Assembly: GCA_905178155.1 (NCBI GenBank)
Contig: CAJINV010000001.1
Span: 9,445,865 to 9,509,864, forward strand
From: Amoebophrya sp. A120
Taxonomy: Eukaryota > Sar > Dinophyceae > Syndiniales > Amoebophryaceae
DNA length: 64,000 nt
Reading direction: 5' to 3'
The notes under the pieces are model-generated. The model made no database searches, was not told where the DNA came from, and saw nothing but the letters and a program-made list of their open reading frames with translations. Made by a program: the position numbers and the translations under genes. Of this stretch, positions 11,355 through 20,010 are shown in pieces (the first letter of the stretch is position 1; every line of letters starts with the position of its first letter).

Positions 11355-11680
11355 CCAAAAGGCGACGTAGCAGGTTTAGGAGCACCGGGAAGTGGTCAGC
11401 TACAGGCTTGACAAACGTTCCCGCCTGTTGTCATCTTTGAGAATTCTTACTCTTCACAATGCCTGCTCTGTCCTCAGTTTCGATTCTTTCAGGAGGTGTT
11501 GAATAGTAGTTTTCTCTAAACAATAACAACACGTACGTACACCTTTAACAGCGTAAGTATATAGTGCCTGAACGTGCGCCGGGCTTCATGGTGGCGACAA
11601 TGAAGCCATAACAAAGGAAGCTCTGCCACAGGCCGCCCTCAGGTTCAGATACTTAATCGTCCTCTTGCCACGGAAACACG
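11355..11680. other. Intergenic, 326 bp
   Basis: Short spacer between two + strand genes. I see no ORF, repeat or clear motif in it. Confidence 0.5.
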
Positions 11681-12640
11681 ATGGCCGCAAAGATGCAGCG
11701 CGGTTTGTTTTTCGTCTTCGAAGGTCTCGACCGCAGCGGGAAGAGCACGCAATCGGAGCGACTTTTTGAGTACCTGCGGGAGAGTGGACGGGCAGTGAAG
11801 AAGCTACAATTCCCAAACCGAACGACGACGATTGGAGGGCTGATAAATTCGTATATGAATTTTTTTCTTGCTTCACTAAACATGAGCTCAGTCAAGCTTT
11901 TTTGCACAGGAGCTTACTTACTTCATGTCAAACAAACGCATCTTGTTGAGAAATTATTAGCCCCGCCATCAACCTCAACAACTGCAGGTACCTTCAGTCA
12001 AAGTCCGAGCTTTCAGACGAGGCAATACACCTGCTGTTTTCCGCAAATCGCTGGGAGACCTCCGTGGAAATCGAGAAAGACCTAGCAGCTGGCACGACGA
12101 TCGTTTGCGATCGATACGCCTTTTCAGGGGTCGCGTATACTGCCGCGAAAGGTATGGTGCTTGACTTGCCGCCGCCGTTTACGTAACCTTTATTTCGAGG
12201 AGAAGTACAAAAACCACTCTCTCACCTTTTTCTCATTAGTACCAGCCTAAATTGGACATGCAATGCAGAGACGCAACTGGCAGGAAAAAGATGTATGTTG
12301 AAGATCTGCTTCTGCTTCATCAGGTAAAAAGTCGCTGAGCTGGTGCAAGGCGCCGGATGTCGGCCTTCCCGAGCCCGACTGCGTTTTTTTTCTTCAAGTA
12401 GACCCGGAAACCGCGAAGCAGAGGTCCGACTTCGGCGAGGAGCGCTACGAAAAAGCCGAATTTCAGCAAAAGGTCGGGGCGCAGTTTGCATCCTTCAGCT
12501 CCGAAAAATTTTGGCACATACTGGACGCAGCTCGGCCCAAGGACGACCTGAGTACCGAAATACAGCAGCGGGTCGGAGACTTGCTGCAGTCCGCAGACAG
12601 AAAACCAATCGGGAGACTGTGGGAAACGTCACAGTCATGA
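11681..12640 (+). CDS. DTYMK: Thymidylate (dTMP) kinase
   Basis: Phosphorylates dTMP to dTDP with ATP, an essential step in dTTP supply. Proposed exons: 11681-11850, 11988-12151 and 12324-12640, giving 216 residues, the usual family length. Exon 1 carries the P-loop '[12 protein letters not shown]'. Joining exon 1 to exon 2 gives '[13 protein letters not shown]' followed by 'LLFSANRWE', and exon 2 ends in the DRY motif '[16 protein letters not shown]'. Exon 3 continues '[16 protein letters not shown]', 'ERYEKAEFQ' and ends near 'RLWETSQS'. All three are hallmarks of eukaryotic TMPK. Intron 1 is 137 bp (GTATAT...GCAG) and intron 2 is 172 bp (GTATGG...TCAG). In both, the next exon begins with GTA, so the donor sequence is partly repeated at the acceptor. 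The start could also be the Met at 11693. Confidence 0.93.
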
Positions 12641-13458
12641 CACGTCGCGTCGACATGAATGCCTGTGTGACGAGAGTGACGCTAGCGATCCGGACTCTCG
12701 TACCCGCAGAAACGCCAAACAAAGAACATATCTTTTCCATGCACCTGCACATACTGCGCTGAGCCCGAAGTCGATCCGTCCTGAACATGTCGTGTTGTCT
12801 TTGTCCAGTGAAGATGCAATTTGTTGTGATTCGTCGAAACGTGGTGGTGGTGCTGCCTAGACCTAGTATGGGTATGACATTGTTCTGCAAGTATCTACCC
12901 AACGCCGATGGACGGATCTTGCTTTGTGCACGACGTGCAGAGGGCGATGCGTCTGCTTTGCATCTTCCCCATGTTCGAGACGTCGACAAAGTGTTATCTA
13001 GTGTTGAAGATCTATTCATTGTATTTCTAAGTACTTGTTTACGATTTTGAAACTGATCGTGATCATCTCCATCTGCTTTACAACCTGCTTGCGTTTATGA
13101 AGTTTGACTGTGGTGTTGTCATCTCTGCCTCGGACGTGGTTTGATGTGATGTGTGTCGTTCATCTGATTTCCATTTCAATCACAATGAAGATGAACTAGA
13201 TGGTCATTCTATCCCCGCCCCGCTCAAATATCTTTCTCTCGCTCTTTCACGGGAAGCGCAGAAGATACGTGAAGATGTACTGATCGACAACAGGAGAATA
13301 ATGGATCAGTTAGGTGGATGGAATCAATAGGATGATCATCATGAAGGGCGCGCTAGCGTCGACGTTGCGCATTTGAGGGTGCAACAAGAAATCGAAACAA
13401 ATGGCCTCGCTGCGCAAGTGCGAGAAGAAATAGATATAATTCGGAAAACCCGACCAAA
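12641..13458. other. Intergenic, 818 bp
   Basis: No convincing coding frame on either strand; the ORFs present have no recognisable motif and overlap each other. It holds the 3' end of the thymidylate kinase transcript and the 5' region of the RdRP gene. Confidence 0.5.
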
Positions 13459-16400
13459 ATGCCGTCGCAAGTAGAGCGCGGACATCACGGAGGCACTGTA
13501 TGCGTAGCGCGAATCCATGCACTTTTTCCGATCACCAGCGAGTTCCTGGTCAAACTTCAGTGCAACTTGGGGCTAGTTCTGACAGCCAAATGCGAACAGG
13601 CCAGTTCGTGCAACTCGGTCTTCCCGTTCACGGCGCTTCTCCGTTGTGATCTCAGAAACTGGAGAATTTCAAAGCACGAGTCCACCCCGAGCTCTGCCGA
13701 GAACAATGGCGGTTTCGCCTTTTTCCAACACCTTGCTGATGCCGCCAACACGTTGTTTCTTCGAGAAACAGAATCGCTGCTTCGCAGGCGTGAAGCTCTC
13801 CAGGACAGCAGAGTGGAAAAGTTTGATACGTCGGGAGAAAATTCCTTTGCTGGAGGTGGTGCAGGAGCTACTGGTACAGTTGCTTCAGCGACCACAAAGG
13901 CAAACATATCCGGACCGTATGTGCCAGGGAGGCGGCAGTACGTCTGGGTGTCTGATGAATCGGGGCAGGTGCAGCTTTCTTCCGTCGATGGCCCAGCTGT
14001 TCCAGGTGGGTTTGTATCTAGCTACGAAGGTGCACCACATACGTGCACAGGAGGCGGTCGAAAGAAAAAAGGACAGAATTGGTTTGAGCTTACCAGCCCG
14101 CTAAGTGTTGGATACCTGACGTCGACATGTGACTACATCGAGTCTCGCCCCCCTCCGGGCGACGCGAAAAGAGGCGAACATCAGAAAAGCGCGCTCTGTT
14201 TCAACAACAGTTGCGTTGCATGGCTTTCGCCCACTTCTCCGCAAATCAGGATTTCCTTTCGGCTTGCGACGCATTGCTACAACGACTCGGAGCCCTTTTT
14301 GAGACCGCGAAAAGCTGCTCTGTCGGGCCGCTTCCTTGACGCCGCGGATGGCGGTAAGTCACCGCAGGAGAAGGGCTGGCTCAAAAAGATTACTGGATTA
14401 TTTTCGTCTTTCTCTCCTGAAACAGACGAGGAGGAGGGCCGACGTCTGCAAGAAGACGGTACGGGAGCCGGCATAGGTGGTGGAGAGGACGACGAACAGG
14501 ATCTTCCGTTTTGGAGCATTATCGAAATGCGTGATGTAGTCGCGGCGTTTACTGGATCGTCAGAACAAGTGATCGGCGAACGTCGTGGTGCCACGAAAAC
14601 GAATAAGAAAACCACCACCAGGGCGGGAGGATACGAACTCGTGCTGGTCCTGCGGCGACCGCCGGACTTTCTGTACGAGGTGCAAGTCAAGGAGAAGACG
14701 AAAAAGATGCCCGCTTGCTTAGGGGAGGAGTTTTCTTTTTTTTTCGGACAGAATTTCTGTTATCGGCTGGAATTATCGTCGCATGCTGAACTTCTAGCCG
14801 TTATCCAAGTCCTGCGGCAGAACCTAGTCCTGATTTTGTGCGGTGCGTCATCATTGGCGAAATCTCCAAAACTCCCGTCATCGTCCACTGTCGGAAACAC
14901 GACGGACAGCTGTGCAACGCTTGCCCCTTGTTCCAGAGAAAATGATTTCGACCTGCTCGAGGGTGATGTGGAAACGCAGTGGGTGTACGCGGAGCTTCGC
15001 TCGGAATACCCTTGGCTTGCACCGCAAATCCAAGCCGCCCTTCTACACATCAACCTCAATAATTCGAACCTGTCGTCCCACGACGAACAGATGAAGCACC
15101 TCCTGTCGATATCCACAAGTAGCACTCCTCCTGGTGTTGGGTTATTTCCGTCGTGCGTTGCCGTCGACTGGGAGAAGTACTTTACTCTGGCGCGAGCAGT
15201 CGAGCAATACTTGATAGCTTTTTTTGGAGGTTCTTGCACCTCCTCCGGACGCATCGTCGATCTGTCGCAGCGCATTTTTTCCGTGTACCCACCAGGCGCG
15301 GCGTGTACCCAGGAGCACGAACAAGATCACACTTCGACTCCAGATCTAGGCATGGGTGATGGACCGCGACCATCTCATGATATGTGTCACGAGCACGACA
15401 CGTCACCGTCAGGCTCTGCAAGAGGTATTGCGCAGCTAAATTCGAGAAGCTTTCGTTCGGCTGAAGCGGACGAGCGACTCTCGGCGTTGCCGGATGCCGA
15501 CAGCGCATGGACACTCGGAGTCGTGATCACACCGACAAGAGTTCTGTTCGGACCGCCACAGGCCATGCTGGCGAACCGTTTGCTGCGAGAATATGGAGAC
15601 CGCGTTTCTTTCCTTCGTGTGAGTTTCTGCTCGGAAAATCTGGACGAACTAAACGACGCGGAACAGCTAAACGAATGCATCAGCCGTGTATTCGAGGGCG
15701 GAATCAGAATCGGCTCCCGGCGGTACCGGCTTCTAGGGTGGAGCAACTCGCAAATGCGGGGCCGCTCGTGCTGGTTTTACCACAGTGCTTCCGTGACCGT
15801 GGACCAGATTCGACGCTGGGTGGGGAACCTAGACGCCGTGTACGCAAAGGGCGGGATTGCGAAGTACGCCAGTCGTCTGGCCTTGGCGTTCTCCAGCAGT
15901 CGGCCGACGGTGCGAGTTTCGCGGAGTGCTCTTGCCACGCTCCCGGACGTAGAACGGAACGGGTTCTGCTTCACCGACGGTAGCGGCCAAATTACGCTCT
16001 CGTTCGCACGGCTACTCGCAGAAAAGTTGCAACTTCCGTCCTTTTTGCAACAGCATCCTCCCAGCGCGTATCAGATCCGGTTTGGCGGCGCCAAGGGTGT
16101 GCTAGTGGTGAATCCGTCTCTGCCGGATGGCGGATGCCACCCGCAAATCTACTTGCGGCCCAGTCAGGTGAAGTTCGAATCCGAGTACTCCATGATGGAG
16201 GTGCTCAGCTATGCGAAGCCGACCGACTGCTACCTGAATCAGCAAATTGTGCTCCTACTTTGCTCCTGTCGGGTGCCCGAGCAGGCGTTTCTGCGGGTTG
16301 TGGAGCGTGGGCTGGAGGAAAAGGCGCGGACGCTACTCGAACCGCTTGCGTCCGCGGCCTACCTTCGCCGGGTAGGCTTTAACATTCCTGCCAGCGCTGT

Positions 16401-18990
16401 CTCCGACGCACAGGGCGGCTTTGATCCGCTCGTAGAACCATTTTTCTCAAGGCTGCTGCAAAACCACTACCGGGCCGAAGCACGCAAGATTCGCAAACGG
16501 ACAGCGGTGCGCGTGGCTAAGGGCAGAACTCTTTTGGGCATTCCTGATGACTTCGGTGTTCTGCGGGAAAACGAGGTGTTTGTGCGGATCACCAAACCTG
16601 ACCATCTGCGGCCACATGAAGCGAGCGCGGTCGAGCACATTGACGGGCCGCTCTCAGCTTGCGAGGTAATTCGCGGACCTGTAACGGTGACGAAGAATCC
16701 ATGCCTTCACCCCGGCGACATACGCCTCCCAACTGCCGTGGATGGAGAAGAAGTGAGGCAAAAGCTCGGCCATTTGCGGGACGTCGTCGTGTTCTCGACC
16801 GAGGGGGACCGGGACATGCCCAACAAAATCGCGGGATCGGATCTGGATGGTGACATGTATCACGTTTGCTGGGAGCCCTCGTTGCGCCCACAAGTCATCC
16901 ACGACCCAATGGACTATTCGGAAAGTACCAACGAGCCGCTGCGGCCCGACGAGGATGAGACATTAGAGGACCAGCTGCGGGAGTACTTCAAACGCTCCTG
17001 CTCTAGCGCCTCCCTCGGCCAGATTGCAAACGCCCACAAGGTCTTCGCCGACATGGAAGGTGCGGAATGTAAAAAGTCGCTCGCACTTGCGCGGTGCCAC
17101 TCCGATGCAGTGGACTTTCCAAAAACCGGCGTTCCGGCCCAGGTGCCCGATGATTGTCGTCCGAAAGAATGGCCTGACTTCATGGAGAAAACGGACAAAG
17201 TCACGGTACACCGCGACACAACGCTCCAAAAATGCACCGATATCTGCCCACGATGCCCTGAGGAGATCGAGCTTCCAGAAGAGGAAATGGAAGAGCCTGC
17301 GAGTTCCACCGACCCAACCGAGGAAAAAGTAGATGTAGAAGACGTTGATGAACGACACAATCACGAACACGAGCGCCAATCCAACTCTCCGGACGGCAAG
17401 AAGAATACTCCCCTTGGAACGACCACGCCGTCACCCTTGCAAGTGATCGAGAGCAAGAGTAGCCGCGATAACACGAAATCGCCGGCAGATGAAGCAGCAT
17501 CCGCTGAACAAGCGAGGATCCAGAAGCAGCGCGCAAAGTACTACTTCGGCCGACGCGGCATCCAGGTTGACCGGCAGTTTCTGTACCCGGGGTATTCGGA
17601 ACACCTGAATACAGCGGAAGCCTACTACCAGATGTACGAGCAAGAGGTAATGCAGATTCTTCGCGTGTTTCGCCTGCGCCACGAAGCCGAGCTTTTTGAC
17701 CATGCCAATCCAAGGGACGGGATTTCTCGGCGGGAAAGACACAAGTTAAAGGACGTGCTCCGGGCACGTGTGCGTCAGCTGAGGAATAAGTTTCTCGATG
17801 CGTTTCACGACATCTCTGAACACCTGGCCGGCATCGATGCCGCGGTGAGCCTGCACCTGTCTGAAACAGCTACCGCATCGGAGAGTCCGACGCAGACCGC
17901 GAAACGGCGCCAGGACGTACAGCAGTCGCTTGTCGTGGACGTGCGACGCAAACGGGCTGCAGCCTGGTACTTCGTAGCGTATAAGAATAGGCTTTGGGCC
18001 GCCGGGAAGAAGCGGAACCTTCTGAGTTTTGGTTGGATCGGCGCTGAGTTCTTGTTGCAGAATTGGTGCGCGAACAAAACGGCTGTCGCGACGTTACGCA
18101 CACGGCAACTGACCTACATCCATGCGGGCATCGCGGGTAGCCTGCTCGACGTCTGGGCACGAGGGAATCTTTGTCAGGGCTGGAAGAATGTTTTGTCAGG
18201 TTTTATCTCGGAGCTGCACCAGAAAACTTCGCTCCGAGTGCAGACCGTGTACAGCAGTCTCTTCGGTTCTTTCTTTAGCCACAATCGCGACCGCGTGGCA
18301 CCAGCAGAGCTGTCGAGACCAGCTATCCTACTTGCCGTTTCTCCCTCTACTGGACTGCAGGGCGAGGATATCCGCAAACAAGCTCTGGCACAGCTTCAGC
18401 GTCTTGACCCAACGGCACATCAGGAACCGTTAGACAATGCCGCTTTTCGTCTTCCGAAAATCAATTGCGGGGTGACTCTCGCGAAGTCCGCCGTCGGTCT
18501 AAACAACGTGGGTCACGTGCTTGCGCGCCTTCTTCTAAACCACCCTGCGGGCTCCCACGTTCCAGTACTAGCTCAGACTATCGCTGTGTGGGCTACGACC
18601 CTACGTTTGCTCTCTGCAGACGAGGTGTGGTTTCTGTTTCTGGTGCTGCTCTTCACCGCCGCGGACCACGCTGGGACAGAAGACGCCATCGGCCCCGCCC
18701 TTCTCACTGAGAACGATCTGACGGAGCACTCCAACGAAATACAGGCATTCGCGGCGAAGTTGGAGCACCATGAGAAAACCATCGCAGCATATGAACGGCG
18801 GTCATCCCCAAGTAGTACAAATGAAAATGGCGATGTTAATGAACAAGCTGCTAGTGCTGATCTGGTAACCAAATGCGTGCGCGCGCGCGCGCAGAGCGCG
18901 CGCCGGCCCACGAAGCCGGCGCGCGCGCTCTGCGCGCTTGCGATATTGCTTAGCAAACGCAGCGCGAAGGCAGTTGCCGTTACCATATAG
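13459..18990 (+). CDS. RNA-dependent RNA polymerase (cellular RdRP, RNAi type)
   Basis: Member of the eukaryotic RdRP family (QDE-1/EGO-1/RDR type, PF05183) that copies RNA into dsRNA to start or amplify small-RNA silencing. One uninterrupted frame of 1843 codons. The catalytic motif DLDGD is at 16840-16854 (residues 1128-1132), in the context 'MPNKIAGSDLDGDMY'. Around it are 'RGPVTVTKNPCLHPGDIR', 'DVVVFSTEGDRDMP', 'SLGQIANAHKVFADMEG' and 'HSDAVDFPKTGVPAQVP', all classic for the family. The N-terminal ~600 residues are divergent. The C-terminal ~300 residues, after a Glu/Ser-rich linker, may correspond to the family's helical tail. The last ~42 codons (after 18863) fall inside a putative inverted-repeat element and read as Arg/Ala-rich filler. 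The next gene is a DExH-KH helicase on the same strand, which supports an RNA-silencing role. Confidence 0.93.
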   Translation: MPSQVERGHHGGTVCVARIHALFPITSEFLVKLQCNLGLVLTAKCEQASSCNSVFPFTALLRCDLRNWRISKHESTPSSAENNGGFAFFQHLADAANTLFLRETESLLRRREALQDSRVEKFDTSGENSFAGGGAGATGTVASATTKANISGPYVPGRRQYVWVSDESGQVQLSSVDGPAVPGGFVSSYEGAPHTCTGGGRKKKGQNWFELTSPLSVGYLTSTCDYIESRPPPGDAKRGEHQKSALCFNNSCVAWLSPTSPQIRISFRLATHCYNDSEPFLRPRKAALSGRFLDAADGGKSPQEKGWLKKITGLFSSFSPETDEEEGRRLQEDGTGAGIGGGEDDEQDLPFWSIIEMRDVVAAFTGSSEQVIGERRGATKTNKKTTTRAGGYELVLVLRRPPDFLYEVQVKEKTKKMPACLGEEFSFFFGQNFCYRLELSSHAELLAVIQVLRQNLVLILCGASSLAKSPKLPSSSTVGNTTDSCATLAPCSRENDFDLLEGDVETQWVYAELRSEYPWLAPQIQAALLHINLNNSNLSSHDEQMKHLLSISTSSTPPGVGLFPSCVAVDWEKYFTLARAVEQYLIAFFGGSCTSSGRIVDLSQRIFSVYPPGAACTQEHEQDHTSTPDLGMGDGPRPSHDMCHEHDTSPSGSARGIAQLNSRSFRSAEADERLSALPDADSAWTLGVVITPTRVLFGPPQAMLANRLLREYGDRVSFLRVSFCSENLDELNDAEQLNECISRVFEGGIRIGSRRYRLLGWSNSQMRGRSCWFYHSASVTVDQIRRWVGNLDAVYAKGGIAKYASRLALAFSSSRPTVRVSRSALATLPDVERNGFCFTDGSGQITLSFARLLAEKLQLPSFLQQHPPSAYQIRFGGAKGVLVVNPSLPDGGCHPQIYLRPSQVKFESEYSMMEVLSYAKPTDCYLNQQIVLLLCSCRVPEQAFLRVVERGLEEKARTLLEPLASAAYLRRVGFNIPASAVSDAQGGFDPLVEPFFSRLLQNHYRAEARKIRKRTAVRVAKGRTLLGIPDDFGVLRENEVFVRITKPDHLRPHEASAVEHIDGPLSACEVIRGPVTVTKNPCLHPGDIRLPTAVDGEEVRQKLGHLRDVVVFSTEGDRDMPNKIAGSDLDGDMYHVCWEPSLRPQVIHDPMDYSESTNEPLRPDEDETLEDQLREYFKRSCSSASLGQIANAHKVFADMEGAECKKSLALARCHSDAVDFPKTGVPAQVPDDCRPKEWPDFMEKTDKVTVHRDTTLQKCTDICPRCPEEIELPEEEMEEPASSTDPTEEKVDVEDVDERHNHEHERQSNSPDGKKNTPLGTTTPSPLQVIESKSSRDNTKSPADEAASAEQARIQKQRAKYYFGRRGIQVDRQFLYPGYSEHLNTAEAYYQMYEQEVMQILRVFRLRHEAELFDHANPRDGISRRERHKLKDVLRARVRQLRNKFLDAFHDISEHLAGIDAAVSLHLSETATASESPTQTAKRRQDVQQSLVVDVRRKRAAAWYFVAYKNRLWAAGKKRNLLSFGWIGAEFLLQNWCANKTAVATLRTRQLTYIHAGIAGSLLDVWARGNLCQGWKNVLSGFISELHQKTSLRVQTVYSSLFGSFFSHNRDRVAPAELSRPAILLAVSPSTGLQGEDIRKQALAQLQRLDPTAHQEPLDNAAFRLPKINCGVTLAKSAVGLNNVGHVLARLLLNHPAGSHVPVLAQTIAVWATTLRLLSADEVWFLFLVLLFTAADHAGTEDAIGPALLTENDLTEHSNEIQAFAAKLEHHEKTIAAYERRSSPSSTNENGDVNEQAASADLVTKCVRARAQSARRPTKPARALCALAILLSKRSAKAVAVTI
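18881..18937. repeat. GC-rich hairpin inside the RdRP 3' coding end
   Basis: Left arm 18881-18907 and right arm 18915-18937 pair over about 21 bp with one 2-base bulge; the loop is the seven bases at 18908-18914. It is made almost only of G and C, with (GC)n runs, and includes the pair GCGCGCAGAGCGCG / CGCGCTCTGCGCGC. In RNA it would be a very stable stem. Confidence 0.85.
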
Positions 18991-19019
18991 GGCAACCGCC
19001 GGGAGGCGTGAAGGTCAGG

Positions 19020-19560
19020 GAAATGGCCAGAAATGAAGCGGGAGAAGGGAAAAAAAGTGGACCAGATGGGAAAATGGCCAGGAGGTCAAAAATGTCGCAA
19101 AAACGGCAGAAACCAAGCGGGAGAAGGTGCAAAAAGAGCATTTTTGCGGTTTGGCCCACTTGATATCTGAAAAAGAGACGGACTGTTTTTTGCTCCGCCC
19201 GCTGGCCAGCTGCGTTGGAGAAGCAGGCCCGCGACCTGTCCGGAAGCCTTGGGCCGCTTGATACGTGAAAAAAGTTGGAAAAAAATGACAAAAAATTGCT
19301 TCATAACGTGGGTGGAAGCAATCGTCGGATTTTGTGCAGATCACCCGGGCCACTTGAGAAGTGAAAAAAGATGAGAAATTGCGCAAAAGCCCAATCCCTC
19401 CGCAGGCTTCGAAATTGCCAGTCAGCTGCGGTCGGTGAAAATGTGCAGGTCCCCCGGGCCACTTAGAAACCAGAAAAAAACGCGAAAATTAAAAGAAATC
19501 GAGAACCCCCGGCAGGCTTAGAAACTGGCCACCAAGGGCGGTCCGGCGGGCGCGCGCTTG
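19020..19560. repeat. Degenerate tandem repeats, unit about 100 bp
   Basis: A core like 'GGGCCACTTGA' followed closely by a 'TGAAAAAAG' run recurs near 19152, 19250, 19347 and 19455 (spacing about 98, 97 and 108 bp). Other shared pieces are 'AAGCGGGAGAAGG' (twice, 19037 and 19117), 'AAATGGCCAG' (twice) and 'GCAGGCTT' followed by 'GAAA' (twice). Copies are strongly diverged. The region is not coding on either strand as far as I can see. Confidence 0.6.
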
Positions 19561-19863
19561 CGCCGTACCATCGCGATTGGGAAAAAAAAACCGCACTAGA
19601 AGCGGGCGGAGGGATGTCACAAAATCCCTGTTTGCCCGGGGTTGGGGGCACAAATTCGGCACCTCCGCCGCGTCTGAAATGCCCGATTTTGGTGGCCCGG
19701 AAGGGTCCGCGGATATTCGGCTTTCCACATACCTTCTTGGCCAGGGGGCCAGTTTGTCATGCAGGGGGCTAGAAAGGATGCCCCGCTGCGAAATAGCAGA
19801 CCGGATTTCGCCTTCAATGCTTATCGCAGGAGCCTGCGGGCCGCCGCGGGCGACAGTAGTTGT

Positions 19864-19885
19864 CCGCGGCCCTTTAGGGCCGCGG
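19864..19885. repeat. Perfect palindromic hairpin
   Basis: CCGCGGCCC (19864-19872), loop TTTA, GGGCCGCGG (19877-19885): nine perfect pairs. It lies near the right end of the putative element and upstream of the helicase start. Confidence 0.85.
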
Positions 19886-20010
19886 GGAAGTGGTGGAGCC
19901 CGCTTTCGCGCTGGTTAGATTTTCGCGCACGCATTTGGTTACCAATATCGCCCTCCGGGCGCGATCTTCATACGAGCAGTCGGTCAGTCAACCCCGTAAG
20001 CCTGGCCGAA

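Larger units (their letters stand above)
18863..19944. mobile_element. Putative inverted-repeat element between RdRP and helicase
   Basis: A 21-bp sequence, TGGTAACCAAATGCGTGCGCG (18863-18883), recurs as an exact reverse complement at 19924-19944. The two copies bound about 1.08 kb that contains a strong GC hairpin at its left end, an array of degenerate ~100-bp repeats and a perfect 22-base palindrome near its right end. No transposase ORF is visible and I could not see a clear target-site duplication. It could be a non-autonomous foldback element. The left end overlaps the 3' coding part of the RdRP. Confidence 0.5.

Noticed and set aside
18881-18890. (GC)n run as a simple microsatellite only
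   Set aside because: It is one arm of a larger inverted repeat, so a structural or mobile-element reading explains more.
19759-20010. Upstream extension of the helicase frame to 19759
   Set aside because: This part falls in the inverted-repeat element and hairpin, is low-complexity, and the Met at 20011 gives a more protein-like start.
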